DNA of 64,000 nt, from positions 186,001-250,000 of the forward strand of contig CAWFWE010000003.1 in assembly GCA_963819475.1 (NCBI GenBank), given 5' to 3'. The translations under genes and the position numbers were made by a program. Below are positions 8,863-18,079 of this stretch, one piece after another. Within the stretch, counting starts at the first letter, position 1. Every line of letters begins with the position of its first letter. The notes beneath the pieces were generated by a model. It was not told the origin of the DNA and searched no databases. It saw only the letters and a program-made list of their open reading frames with translations. This stretch comes from DASUAS01 sp963819475 (lineage in GTDB: Bacteria > Actinomycetota > Acidimicrobiia > IMCC26256 > DASPTH01).

Positions 8863-10884
8863 GTGATCTGGCCCCGATGGGCGCGCACCGGGACCCTTGC
8901 GTTCGTCGCCATCGTGGTGGTCGTGGGTGCGACGACGGCGACCGCTCGGGCGCAACAAGATCCGACGCCGGCACCGTCGACGTCGACCGTGCCACCCTCG
9001 ACGTCGACACCACCATCCACGACCGCGCCGGCGCCACCGTCGTCGACCGCGCCGGCGCCACCGTCGTCGACCGCGCCGGCGCCACCGTCGTCGACCGGGA
9101 TCCCGTCCACGACGACAACGCCGGCTCCGCCTGACACCAACGGTTCGGTCTCGGCGCAGGCGGTTCCGGCCGGTGCCGCCAACGAGGTGTTCGCGCGAGG
9201 TACCGACGGCGCGCTCTGGTGGCGCCAGCTCACCACCGCGGGATGGTCGCTCTGGCAGTCCTTCGGCGGTGGCGTGATCGGCGCCCCCGCCGCGGTGGCC
9301 GAGAGCGGTGGCGGCGTCTCGGCCTTCGTGCGCGGGACGGACGGCGCGTTGTACCGGCGGCGCTACGACGGCACGACGTGGTCCGGGTGGAGCGGCTTCG
9401 GCGGACTGCTCACGAGCGAACCGGTGGTGTGGTCGAATGCAACCGGCGTCTACGTGTTCGCCAGCGGCGGAGACGGCGCGCTCTACTGGGGGAAATTCAC
9501 GGCGGGCGATTCCTGGTCGGGGTATCGCCGTCTGGGCGGCGCGGTGTCCGGTCGACCCGCCGTCGCCGAGGACTCGAGCGGCCTGTACGTGTTCGTGGTG
9601 GGCGCCGACCGCGCGGTCTGGGTGCAGCGATTCGTCAATGACGTCCCTGGAGGCTTTGTGAGCCTCGGTGGCGGGGTGTCATTCGGGTTGACGGCCGGCG
9701 TCGACTCGACCGGGGCAACAGTCTATGTCCGCGGCACCGACGGCGGCCCGTATCGCCGCCGGTCCATCGGCGGCGGTGCGTTTGCCCCTTGGCAACCGCT
9801 CGGGGGATACCTCACCTCGGCTCCCGCCGTCACCGGCAACGGGCCGATGAGCCGCCTGCTCGCGCGGGGCGGTGACAATGCGCTCTACGTGCAGACGATC
9901 ACCAACGGCTCGCCCCAGGGGTGGCAGAGCCTCGGTGGCGTGATCACGTCGAACCCGGCCGCGACCTCCGACACGAACGGGACGTCCGTCCTCGCGCGCG
10001 GTCTGGACGGCCTCCTCCACGCGCGGCGGTTCGAGAGCTCGTGGTCGGGGTGGCAGCAGCTGCCTTCCGTCGTGCTCGGTTCCGACCCGAGCGCGATGGC
10101 CGCGCCCGTGGTCAACGCGGCGCCGGCCGCGCCCTTGGCCGGTCTGGGCTTCGACACGTGCGAGACGCCGTCGACCAGCGCGATGGCAACGTGGCGCCTC
10201 AACTCCCCGTACACGAGCATCGGGATCTACATCGGTGGGGTCAACCGCGCATGCCCGAACCGCGCGCTCGACTCCAGCGCGTGGCTGAACACCGTGCGCG
10301 CCCAGGGTTGGCGGTCCATCCCGATCTACGTCGGCCTGCAGGCGCCGTGCATCAGCTTCACCTCGGCCACGATGAGCCGCGACCCCTTCACGGCCTTCCT
10401 GCAGGGCGCCAGTGCCGCGGCCGACGCGAGCACGCGAGCCGCGACTGCGGGTCTGTTCCCAGGGTCACCCATCTACTTCGACATGGAGGGTTACAACAGC
10501 GCCGACGTCGGGTGTGTGGCCGCGGTGCGGGAGTTCATCGACGGTTGGGTCCTGCAGCTCCACCAGAATGGCTACCTCGCAGGCATGTACAGCAGCCTCT
10601 GTTCGGGCATCGTCGATCACGCTGCGGTCTTCGGCACCCCGGGGAACTACCCCCTCGACGCGATCTGGATCGCCGCCTGGGCGTACAACGACCAGAACGA
10701 TCTTCGATACGCGACCTATCTTCCGGGTCTCTTCGGCTTCACCGGCTGCGGCGCAGCCTTGCCGGACGGGCTGTGGTCTTATCACCAGCGCGTCCGACAA
10801 TTCCGCGGTGGTCACAACGAGACCTACGCCGGAGTCACCATCAACATCGACACCAACGCGGTCGACGGTCCGACCGCGGGGTGA
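8863..10884 (+). CDS. Secreted protein: PLL-type propeller plus DUF1906 glycosidase-like domain
   Basis: The protein of 673 residues begins with a signal peptide (about 1-30, ending ATARA). A Pro/Ser/Thr linker (about 32-85) follows, containing TAPAPPSS three times in tandem. Next come seven repeats with the core RGTDGALYRR-like motif (about 90-420). These match the seven-bladed PLL/DUF346 propeller, which in known members binds fucose or related sugars. The C-terminal 240 residues (GLGFDTCETPS onward, with YFDMEGY) match DUF1906, a GH25-like barrel. The predicted role is extracellular binding and possibly cleavage of cell-surface glycan. The GTG is preceded by AGGA. It is convergent with a subtilase that has the same propeller. 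Confidence 0.9.
   Translation: MIWPRWARTGTLAFVAIVVVVGATTATARAQQDPTPAPSTSTVPPSTSTPPSTTAPAPPSSTAPAPPSSTAPAPPSSTGIPSTTTTPAPPDTNGSVSAQAVPAGAANEVFARGTDGALWWRQLTTAGWSLWQSFGGGVIGAPAAVAESGGGVSAFVRGTDGALYRRRYDGTTWSGWSGFGGLLTSEPVVWSNATGVYVFASGGDGALYWGKFTAGDSWSGYRRLGGAVSGRPAVAEDSSGLYVFVVGADRAVWVQRFVNDVPGGFVSLGGGVSFGLTAGVDSTGATVYVRGTDGGPYRRRSIGGGAFAPWQPLGGYLTSAPAVTGNGPMSRLLARGGDNALYVQTITNGSPQGWQSLGGVITSNPAATSDTNGTSVLARGLDGLLHARRFESSWSGWQQLPSVVLGSDPSAMAAPVVNAAPAAPLAGLGFDTCETPSTSAMATWRLNSPYTSIGIYIGGVNRACPNRALDSSAWLNTVRAQGWRSIPIYVGLQAPCISFTSATMSRDPFTAFLQGASAAADASTRAATAGLFPGSPIYFDMEGYNSADVGCVAAVREFIDGWVLQLHQNGYLAGMYSSLCSGIVDHAAVFGTPGNYPLDAIWIAAWAYNDQNDLRYATYLPGLFGFTGCGAALPDGLWSYHQRVRQFRGGHNETYAGVTINIDTNAVDGPTAG
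9021..9092 (+). repeat. Three tandem copies of a 24-base unit inside the linker of the secreted protein
   Basis: The unit starting GACCGCGCCGGCGCC occurs three times without a mismatch (9021-9044, 9045-9068, 9069-9092) and encodes TAPAPPSS each time. Identity at the DNA level suggests recent slippage expansion of the linker. Confidence 0.9.
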
Positions 10885-10902
10885 CTTCCCGGGTGTCGCA
10901 GG

Positions 10903-13900
10903 TCACGGCACGTTGGTGACTGCGGGCTCGGCGAGGCCCACGGCCGTCAACCCCGTCCAGCCGACGAAGCCCGGGGCCTGCCAGTACAGGCGGTTGTCGC
11001 CGCCGCGTACCAGGACCCGAACCCGGGTTCCGTCGTAGACCGGATGCGGATCCGAGCTGGTGTAACCGCCGAGGGCGATCCACCCGGACGGTGGCGCCGC
11101 CGGCGGAATCTTCTGGTAGTAGACGCCGCCGTCACCGCCGCGGGCGAACACATAGGTGTTGGTGCCGTCGAAGGTGGAACCCGGATTGGAGGTGATGCCG
11201 CCGCCCAGCGCACTCCAGCCGGCCGGCGTGCCGTCGGCGGTCACGTGCTGTCGGTACATCCCCAGGTCGCCGCCGCGGGCGAACACCGTGACGCCCCCGC
11301 TCCCGACTGCGTCGCGCGCCGCCGCCGGGTTCGACGAGATGAACCCGCCGAGGGATCGCCAAGCGGTCGGGTTGCCGTCGACGACCTGTTCGTAGACCGC
11401 GCCGTCTCCACCGCGCACGAACACGTACTTCGTGGTGCCGACCGTGGCAACAGCCGGTGGGCTGGTCGTGACGCCACCGAGGGCCGAGTAGCCGCCGACC
11501 GGGGTGGGCGACGCCACCGTGCCGGTGATGTGCTTCCAGTACACCGAGCTGTCCAAGCCGCGTACGAAGACGTCGATGCCCGAACTGGTCGTGACCGGCA
11601 CCGGGTCACCGAGGATGCCGCCACCCAGTGACGACCACGGTGTCGTGCCCGACGGGAGGATTCGTCGCCACCACAGAGCGCCGTCGGCGCCGCGCACGAA
11701 GACCGCAGTGCCGCTGGGGTCAGCGGTCGCGGTCGGAGCGCCGACGCCGACCGCGCCGAGCGATACCGGCGGGGCCGCGCTCGATCCGGAGACCCGCTGG
11801 GTGGTGATCTCGCCTGCGACGCCGGTCTGGTTGAAGACGTCGATTGTCACGCTGGCGCCGCCGGTGACCGGTGTGGATGGCGCACTCGTTCCTAGGCTGT
11901 TGGTTGCGGTGACCCAGTAGAAGTACGTCACTCCCTTGGTGACGGCAGTGTCGTCGACGGATGCTGCGGAGGAACCCGGCGAGGAAACGACGGTGGCACT
12001 CGCAAACGCAGGCGTAGAGCCGCGGTAGACCGTGTATCCGGTGATCGGACTTCCGCCGTTCGACGGCGCGGGCCACGTGAGCGTCACGCTGGCGAGATGG
12101 GGCGAGGCGGTGACCGCAGGTGCGGATGGAGGTCCGATCGGTGACGCCGACTTCTCAGCCGAGCGCGTCTCGCCCACCGAGTTCACGGCGGCCACCTGGT
12201 AGTAGTACGTGGTGCCGTTGGTGACCGCGGTGTCGTCGTACGACGTGGTCGCGCTGCCCACACTCGCGATCGACGTCGTGCCCTCACCGCCCGGACTCGT
12301 GCCGCGGAAGATCTTGTACTGAGTGATCGGGGAACCACCGTTGGACGCGGGAGCAGTCCAGCTGAGGTGGACGGTCCCGTTCCCAGCCACCGGCACACTC
12401 AGGGTCGGTGCGCCCGGCGGGCTGGCGGCGAGCGCGGCGACCTCGGTCGAGCGAGCCTCGCCGCTGCCGTTGACGGCCGCGACCTGGTAGTAGTACGTCG
12501 TCCCGTTCTGCGCGCTGGTGTCGTCGAACGACGTCGTGCCCGGCGTCAGGTTCGCGGCGAACGGTGTGCTGCCCTCAGCGCCGGGCGCGGTCCCGCGATA
12601 GATGTTCAGGGAGGTCGCCGGCGCGCCGGCCGCATTGAGGGTCCACGAGAGGTGCACGACATGGTTGCCGCCGACCGCACTCGCGGTCGGCGCGCACGGC
12701 GCCAGGACCGAGGTGCCGGCATCACCCGACGTGAATCCGCCGTAGAGGAGGCGATTCGGCGACCCGACGCCCGCCGCGCTCACCGTTCCGTTCGTCGCAT
12801 TCGCAATCACCGCATTCGTCACGTCGCCGACCGTCGCCGACGGGCAGGACGCGAGGTACCTCGCGGCGACGCCGGCGACGTGGGGACTTGCCATCGACGT
12901 GCCGCTGACGATCTTGGTGAACGGCGAGGCGAACCAATCAGAAGCGATGTCCACTCCCGGCGCGAACAGATCCACACACGAGCCGTAGTCCGAGAAGCTG
13001 GCGCGTGCGTCGGCGATGTCGGTCGCGCCCACCGTCAGCGCCGACGGAACACTGGCCGGGCTCGACGAGCATGCGTCGGTGCCCTGGTTCCCGGCGGCGA
13101 TCGAGTACGTGATGCCCGATGCGATGGAGTTGGCCACCGCGGTGTCCAACGCAGTTGACGGTGTGCCGCCGAGGCTCATGTTCGCAACCGCCGGCTTCAC
13201 TGCGTTCGCGGTGACCCAATTCACGCCGGCGATCACCTGGTCGTAGGAACCCTTCCCCGTGCAATCGAGGACCCGAACGGAGACCAGCGACACCTTCTTC
13301 GCGATGCCGTAGTTCCCACCGCCGATGGTGCCGGCAACATGGGTGCCATGGCCGGCGCAGTCCTGCCCTCCGAGGCTCGGTGTCACGCCGTCGAAGCCGA
13401 CGGAGGCTCGTCCTCCGAAGTCCGCCAGCGACGTGTTGATACCGGAGTCGATGACGTACGCAGTCACGCCGGCTCCGTCGGCGTTCCACGAGTACGAATT
13501 GTCGCCGGCGGTTCCATGCTGGTCGACCCGGTCGAGCCCCCACGAGGGTGTCGGCGACTGAGGCGACGTGATGTCGGTCGCGTGCACGTAGCCGTTCTGT
13601 TCGACACTTGCCACGGCAGGGTCGGCCGCCAACTCCTCCGCCTGGCGAGCGCTGGTGGCGACGGCGTAACCCTGCAGCGCCTGCGTGTACACGTCGAGGA
13701 CCTGGCCGCCGTGGCGGTCCGTGAGCGCGGCCACGGTGGGGGCAACGACGTCCGGGGTTCGGGAACGCAGCGTCACGATGTACTCGCCCGGCACCGGGTC
13801 GGGGCTGGGAATGACCCCGTCGCTGTTGTCGGCCACGGTCTGCGCGGGAGCCGAGCCGGCGGCGCCGAGCGCGACCCAACCCAGCACGGCGACGAGCACC

Positions 13901-13938
13901 ACGCACCAGCCGCGGCGTCCCCGGATCATCGCTCCCAT
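10903..13938 (-). CDS. Secreted subtilase (S8) with fibronectin III repeats and PLL-type propeller
   Basis: The protein has 1011 residues. A signal peptide (1-33) is followed by an inhibitor I9-type propeptide (about 51-118) and the S8 peptidase (about 133-400). The complete catalytic set is visible: Asp164 in YVIDSG, His197 in GHGTHVAGT, oxyanion Asn284 in AAGNQG and Ser348 in GTSMASPH. Three fibronectin III repeats follow (about 415-700), each with the TTYYYQVAAVN-type strand. The last 300 residues repeat RGGDGAVYEQ-like units and match the PLL propeller of the neighbouring convergent gene. I chose the ATG at 13938; a TACGAT box at 13980-13985 argues against the upstream ATG at 13980. Confidence 0.93.
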   Translation of the reverse strand: MGAMIRGRRGWCVVLVAVLGWVALGAAGSAPAQTVADNSDGVIPSPDPVPGEYIVTLRSRTPDVVAPTVAALTDRHGGQVLDVYTQALQGYAVATSARQAEELAADPAVASVEQNGYVHATDITSPQSPTPSWGLDRVDQHGTAGDNSYSWNADGAGVTAYVIDSGINTSLADFGGRASVGFDGVTPSLGGQDCAGHGTHVAGTIGGGNYGIAKKVSLVSVRVLDCTGKGSYDQVIAGVNWVTANAVKPAVANMSLGGTPSTALDTAVANSIASGITYSIAAGNQGTDACSSSPASVPSALTVGATDIADARASFSDYGSCVDLFAPGVDIASDWFASPFTKIVSGTSMASPHVAGVAARYLASCPSATVGDVTNAVIANATNGTVSAAGVGSPNRLLYGGFTSGDAGTSVLAPCAPTASAVGGNHVVHLSWTLNAAGAPATSLNIYRGTAPGAEGSTPFAANLTPGTTSFDDTSAQNGTTYYYQVAAVNGSGEARSTEVAALAASPPGAPTLSVPVAGNGTVHLSWTAPASNGGSPITQYKIFRGTSPGGEGTTSIASVGSATTSYDDTAVTNGTTYYYQVAAVNSVGETRSAEKSASPIGPPSAPAVTASPHLASVTLTWPAPSNGGSPITGYTVYRGSTPAFASATVVSSPGSSAASVDDTAVTKGVTYFYWVTATNSLGTSAPSTPVTGGASVTIDVFNQTGVAGEITTQRVSGSSAAPPVSLGAVGVGAPTATADPSGTAVFVRGADGALWWRRILPSGTTPWSSLGGGILGDPVPVTTSSGIDVFVRGLDSSVYWKHITGTVASPTPVGGYSALGGVTTSPPAVATVGTTKYVFVRGGDGAVYEQVVDGNPTAWRSLGGFISSNPAAARDAVGSGGVTVFARGGDLGMYRQHVTADGTPAGWSALGGGITSNPGSTFDGTNTYVFARGGDGGVYYQKIPPAAPPSGWIALGGYTSSDPHPVYDGTRVRVLVRGGDNRLYWQAPGFVGWTGLTAVGLAEPAVTNVP

Positions 13939-13979
13939 CCACCCTGCCTGGTCGTCGGTGACCGGCCCCAAGTCGAGCA

Positions 13980-13985
13980 TCGTAC
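13980..13985 (-). promoter_or_regulatory. Candidate -10 box for the subtilase
   Basis: TACGAT on the minus strand lies 41 bases before the chosen ATG and overlaps the alternative upstream ATG, which would then not be transcribed. Confidence 0.35.
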
Positions 13986-14083
13986 TCGCCGGTCGGAGGC
14001 GTCCCTCGAGAGCCTCCGACAGGTTATCGGCGTCCGCGATCCCCTCCTGAGCCTCTCTTCGCGGGACCGGGGCCTACCTGCTC

Positions 14084-14136
14084 GGTCGATTCCGCTTCGC
14101 CGTCCCGCGCTCCGCGCACGGCTCCGCTGCATCTCC
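14084..14136 (+). repeat. 53-base structured intergenic repeat, copy 1
   Basis: This copy lies in the 214-base gap upstream of the subtilase and just after the transaldolase-like gene. It aligns without gaps to 25157-25209 with seven differences in 53 bases. It folds as an outer stem GCCGT with ACGGC and an inner stem GCGC with GCGC around the loop TCC. Six of the seven differences from copy 2 are paired changes that keep these stems. The ends (GGTCGATTCCGCT and TCCGCTGCATCTCC) are conserved. Confidence 0.85.
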
Positions 14137-14152
14137 TAGCCGGACGAGGGGG

Positions 14153-14866
14153 TCAGAGCGAGTAACCGGACAACTCGGCATCACGGTGGAACATCCGGAC
14201 GGTGTCGAGCGAGAACTCGGTCAGGTCGCGACCGAGGCCGTCGAGCTTCCGGAGCAGGTCATGGGTGACGGTGATGACGTCGCAGCCGATCTCGGCTGCC
14301 TGCACGACGTTGAGGATCTCCCGTGGGCTCGCCCAGAGCAGCTCGAGGTGGTCGGCATCGCCGAGGATGTCGAGCGCATCGGTCATCATGGGTACCGGAT
14401 CGCGTCCGGTATCGGCGATGCGACCTGCGAACACCGAGACGTAGGAGTGCGCGCCGTGGCGCAACGCGTCGGCGGCGACCTCGACCTGCTCGAGGGTGAG
14501 GAGGGCCGTGACGTTCAGTTGCACACCCTGGTCGGCGAGTCGACGCTGCAACGCAGCCGTGCTTCGACCCGACGTGTCGGTGATCGGGATCTTCACGTGG
14601 ACGTGCGCACCCCAGGACGAGATCTTCAGCGCCTGCTCGAACATGGCGTCGTCGTCGTCGGAGAAGACCTCGAACGAGATCGGCCGGTCGGGTACGAGGT
14701 CGACGACGTCGAGCGCGAAGGACTCGTAGTCGCTCACACCTGCTGCCCGCATGAGTGTCGGGTTCGTCGTGAACCCGGAGATCAACGGGTTCTTCCGCAG
14801 CTCGAGGATTCCGTCGCGGTCTGCGCCGTCAGCGAAGATCTTGAGCATTCCCAGGTCAATGTTCAT
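14153..14866 (-). CDS. Transaldolase/fructose-6-phosphate aldolase-like protein (TalC family)
   Basis: The protein of 237 residues has the length and motifs of the small TalC/FSA group of class I aldolases. GFTTNPTLM (31-39) is the family signature, and Lys92 in HVHVKIPIT is the expected Schiff-base lysine. Such enzymes move dihydroxyacetone units between sugar phosphates, and a transaldolase can make sedoheptulose 7-phosphate, the entry substrate for the heptose pathway. The gene is divergent from gmhB. A dedicated role in supplying the heptose pathway is inference from position. A TACAGT box at 14904-14909 and GGAG before the ATG support the start. Confidence 0.85.
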   Translation of the reverse strand: MNIDLGMLKIFADGADRDGILELRKNPLISGFTTNPTLMRAAGVSDYESFALDVVDLVPDRPISFEVFSDDDDAMFEQALKISSWGAHVHVKIPITDTSGRSTAALQRRLADQGVQLNVTALLTLEQVEVAADALRHGAHSYVSVFAGRIADTGRDPVPMMTDALDILGDADHLELLWASPREILNVVQAAEIGCDVITVTHDLLRKLDGLGRDLTEFSLDTVRMFHRDAELSGYSL

Positions 14867-14954
14867 GATCGAGGCTCCGCGTCGGAACGGTGGACCGGTG
14901 GGCACTGTACCCGTCGCCGGACGGCGATCGAGGGTTCCTGCTAGGAAGAGACAG

Positions 14955-15587
14955 ATGCCCGACCCGCCGCTGCACGAGCGCACACCATGGCGGTTGGGAG
15001 AGCGTGCTTCGCCTCTGCCCCCGATCGGAGTGACCCCGGCGGTGTTCCTCGACCGCGACGGCGTCCTCAACCAGGTCGTCGGTGATGGTGATCGTGCACT
15101 GTCCCCCCGAGGGGCGGACGACCTCGCACTCACCGACGGCGCGAAGGCGGCAACCCGCCGTCTCGCAGCCCACGGCTATCGCCTCATCGTGGTGACCAAC
15201 CAGCCCGACGTCGCACGGGGACTGATGACGCACGAGGTCGCCGAGGCGTTGACGAGATCGACGATGGAACAATTGCACCTCGATGACGCCTACGTGTGCC
15301 CGCACGACGGTCCGGACCGATGTTCGTGCCGGAAGCCGGGGCCGGGCATGCTGCTCGCCGCACGTCGCGACTGGGCGCTCGACCTCGGTTCCTCGTGGCT
15401 CATCGGGGACCGATGGGTCGACATCGGCGCGGCGCAGGCGGCTGGTGTGCGCTCCGTGCTGCTCGAGTCGCCCTACAGCTGGGACCCGTCGGGTGGCGTC
15501 GACCATCCCCCCGGCCTGGAGCCGACCGTGGTGGCCGCCGATCTTGCGACGGCAGTGGACGCGATCCTCAACGCGCCACCGCGGTGA
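14955..15587 (+). CDS. gmhB: D-glycero-D-manno-heptose 1,7-bisphosphate phosphatase
   Basis: The protein of 210 residues is a HAD-family phosphatase that removes one phosphate from heptose 1,7-bisphosphate. The nucleophile motif is FLDRDGVLN (Asp33, Asp35), motif II is VVTNQ, and motif IV is GDRWVDI. The zinc loop CPHDGPDRCSC, with its Cys-X-His and Cys-X-Cys pattern, is diagnostic of GmhB and histidinol phosphatases of the same group. AGGAAG precedes the ATG at good spacing. The other three heptose enzymes lie 3-6 kb downstream on the minus strand, which strongly favours the heptose role over histidine synthesis. It overlaps the convergent methyltransferase by 20 bases. Confidence 0.9.
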   Translation: MPDPPLHERTPWRLGERASPLPPIGVTPAVFLDRDGVLNQVVGDGDRALSPRGADDLALTDGAKAATRRLAAHGYRLIVVTNQPDVARGLMTHEVAEALTRSTMEQLHLDDAYVCPHDGPDRCSCRKPGPGMLLAARRDWALDLGSSWLIGDRWVDIGAAQAAGVRSVLLESPYSWDPSGGVDHPPGLEPTVVAADLATAVDAILNAPPR

Positions 15588-16374
15588 AGAGCAGCCCCGC
15601 CGCACCGAAGCGGACTCGACGCAGGAGGCGCGACTCGAATGCGGCGACCGCGTTGGCGGCGCGCAGCGCACGCTCGAACCGGCTCGGAGCCGAGGTCCCG
15701 GCATCGCCCTCCGCGTAGAACGGGTTCTCGTTCCAGAACCGCTTGCGAACGGCCGGGACCTTCATGAGCGCGAACAAGGTCGCGTCCATGCAGTGGCCGA
15801 CCAGGTGGTACGCGTACTCGCGGTCAATCACCCGGAACCCGGTTTCGACCACCGCGAGCAGCGATCGCTCGCTGAACGCGTGGAGGTGCTCTTTCGTCTC
15901 GACGTAGAGCTCGTCGCCCAACAGGTACCGGTACCACCGGTACATCGAGAACGGCTGGCCCTCGAGCGGTGTGAACGACACCAGGAGACCACCCGGGCGA
16001 AGGATGCGGTGCGCCGCGGTCAGGGAGTTCCCGGGATCGTGGAGGTGCTCGAGCACGTCGTACATGATCACGACGTCGATGCTGCTCGGCTCGTAGGGAA
16101 GATCGGGTACGTCGGGGTCGACGACACGGAACTCGAACGTCGCCGGCTCGAGGACCGGTCGGATGTCGCAGCCGTGGAGCTCCAGGCGAGGTCGGTGCCG
16201 GGCAACGGTGTTCAGGATCCGCCCGCCACCGCACCCGACCTCGACGACCCGCCCGTACTCGGGTAACGCCTGCACGAGGTATCGGGCCTTCAGCGCCGGG
16301 AGGTCGCGGGCGTCGAGGTCGACCGCGTGGTTGCCCCAGTGATGGTCGCCGGCGTAGATCTCAGATGGGGCCAA
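15568..16374 (-). CDS. Class I SAM-dependent methyltransferase
   Basis: About 268 residues with a clear motif I (VVEVGCGGGRILN) and the post-motif MYDVLEHLHDPG. The second half carries hydrophobic and aromatic stretches and a basic end, as in methyltransferases of glycan loci. The start is uncertain. No ATG or GTG lies near the frame opening, so I take a TTG at 16374, which overlaps the end of the upstream gene by 14 bases. The two genes are probably coupled and may act on the same substrate. The gene is convergent with gmhB. Confidence 0.82.
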   Translation of the reverse strand: MAPSEIYAGDHHWGNHAVDLDARDLPALKARYLVQALPEYGRVVEVGCGGGRILNTVARHRPRLELHGCDIRPVLEPATFEFRVVDPDVPDLPYEPSSIDVVIMYDVLEHLHDPGNSLTAAHRILRPGGLLVSFTPLEGQPFSMYRWYRYLLGDELYVETKEHLHAFSERSLLAVVETGFRVIDREYAYHLVGHCMDATLFALMKVPAVRKRFWNENPFYAEGDAGTSAPSRFERALRAANAVAAFESRLLRRVRFGAAGLLFTAVAR

Positions 16375-17965
16375 AGCGACACCGGAACAGCTGATAGTAC
16401 GAAGGGTAGGCGTCCAACAGGAAGTTGATCTTCTTCCCCTCCTCGAAGCTCCGGGCAACGTAGTTCACCGGCACCTCGAGCGGGTCGTACCCGTTGCGGA
16501 CGATCTTGCAGACCAGCTCGATGTCGAGGTTGAACCCGTTGCCCAGGAGGTGCACTCCGTCGAGGCAGTCGCGGCGGAACACCTTGAACATCGTGTTGAT
16601 GTCGGTGACCTTCTGCTGATAAAGCACGTTGAAGGTGCGGGCGAACACGAGTTGTGCGATGTTCATGAGGAAGGACTTCACCGGCGAGGTCGCGTACTGC
16701 CGAACCTTCCAGTTGTCGATGCCGAGGCTCCGGGAGCCGAGCACGAAGCTCGAGCGCCGCTGCACGATCGGTTCCAACAGGGCATCGTAGTCGTCGAGGT
16801 CGTACTCGAAGTCAGCGTCCTGGATGAGCACGATCGTTCCGCGCGCGTGTTCGAGCGCCTCCCGGACGGCGTTGCCCTTTCCGCGGGCGCGATCCTGGTA
16901 GAGCACGCGCACGCCGGGTTTCCGCTCGAACGACCGCACGATCTCGCGCGACGAGTCGGTGCTGGCGCTCTCGACGATGATCACCTCCGTGTCGATCGGA
17001 AGCTCCTTCGCGAGCAACGCGTCGAGGACCTGCCGGAGGTAGAGCTCTTCGTTGTAGACCGGCACGATGATCGACAGCAGCTCGACCGCTCCCGGCGCGA
17101 ACGGCACGAACGACGCGACCTCGTTTCCCGCGGCGACGCTCACGCTGGCCAGTGACAACCCGGTGACGCGGAGCACCGACGCGAATGCCGGGTTCAGATC
17201 GAGGCGCGCGCCCACGTACCCCAACGAGTACCGAGTGCGCACACTCTCCTGACCCAGCCGACGGAAGCCGGCGCTGGCCAGCAGGACCTCGAGGTTGTCG
17301 GCGTCGTAATACGACACTTTGCGGTCGAAGAGACGCTTCCAGCGCCGCCGGAGCACACGGTTGGCGCGCGCCTTCATGTTGGCGAACGCCACCGTGAGCA
17401 TGGCGTCGGGGGACATTGCCGCGGCGAGGCCGTCGAGGACGGTGATGGGGTTCGACGTCGCCTCGAGCAGCTCGTGCAGCAGAATGATGTCGAAGTCGCC
17501 CAGGGCTGCTCCGACCGACTCGGTCAGCGGTTGGTTCGCCAGCTTGCCCTCGTCGCCGCAGAGGTCGACCGCCAGCGTGACGTCGACACCCGGGAGCACG
17601 GTGGCGAAGTCGCGCATCCAGCGCCCGACGACCAGCACCTTCGATGGTGCATGGCCGACCCGGCGCGTGTAGCCGTCGACAACGGTCGAGAGGAGGTCCC
17701 GGAAGTCCGCCATCGCGTGGCGGCGGTCGATGGCGCGGTCGTGCTGCCCGAGCGACTCGATGTCGAAGTACTTGCGCGCTCCGGGGTCGATCGGGTCGGC
17801 GTAGACCAACCCGCATGCCCGGCACCGTACGAAACGCACGCCCGTGCGGTGGAACAAGTGACGCTGCTGTTGGGAGCTGCATGCGGGGCACGGGATGTAC
17901 TGCCCCCGCCGACGCGCAGATTCCACCGCGGCAGTCGGCGTGAATTCGAACCGTCGCTCCGTCAT
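16361..17965 (-). CDS. Fusion of zinc-ribbon/methyltransferase-like domain and GT2 glycosyltransferase
   Basis: The protein has 534 residues. The N-terminus has a zinc ribbon (Cys26, Cys29, Cys48, Cys51) of the kind found before glycan methyltransferases. A Rossmann-like region follows (about 105-285) in which motif I is degraded to VLVVGRWMRD, so SAM binding is doubtful. From about residue 293 there is a full GT2 domain: LLSIIVPVYNEE, DADFEYD as metal motif and a DPM1-like end with VTDINTMFKVFRRD. GT2 enzymes of this kind usually charge a polyprenyl phosphate with a sugar. GGTGAGG lies directly upstream of the ATG. Confidence 0.88.
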   Translation of the reverse strand: MTERRFEFTPTAAVESARRRGQYIPCPACSSQQQRHLFHRTGVRFVRCRACGLVYADPIDPGARKYFDIESLGQHDRAIDRRHAMADFRDLLSTVVDGYTRRVGHAPSKVLVVGRWMRDFATVLPGVDVTLAVDLCGDEGKLANQPLTESVGAALGDFDIILLHELLEATSNPITVLDGLAAAMSPDAMLTVAFANMKARANRVLRRRWKRLFDRKVSYYDADNLEVLLASAGFRRLGQESVRTRYSLGYVGARLDLNPAFASVLRVTGLSLASVSVAAGNEVASFVPFAPGAVELLSIIVPVYNEELYLRQVLDALLAKELPIDTEVIIVESASTDSSREIVRSFERKPGVRVLYQDRARGKGNAVREALEHARGTIVLIQDADFEYDLDDYDALLEPIVQRRSSFVLGSRSLGIDNWKVRQYATSPVKSFLMNIAQLVFARTFNVLYQQKVTDINTMFKVFRRDCLDGVHLLGNGFNLDIELVCKIVRNGYDPLEVPVNYVARSFEEGKKINFLLDAYPSYYQLFRCRFGPI

Positions 17966-18079
17966 CCTCACCCCGGGCTGGGCCGCGGCCTCGGCGCGAC
18001 GCCGGCGCGAGATTACCGGTCGCCTCAGTGCGCACTGCCAAACGAGGCCCCAGGTACGGCGCGTCGCCGATCGGCTGGG

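Noticed and set aside
9021..9092. The three 24-base units as a possible CRISPR-like array
   Set aside because: There are no spacers and the units encode an in-frame Pro/Ser/Thr linker.
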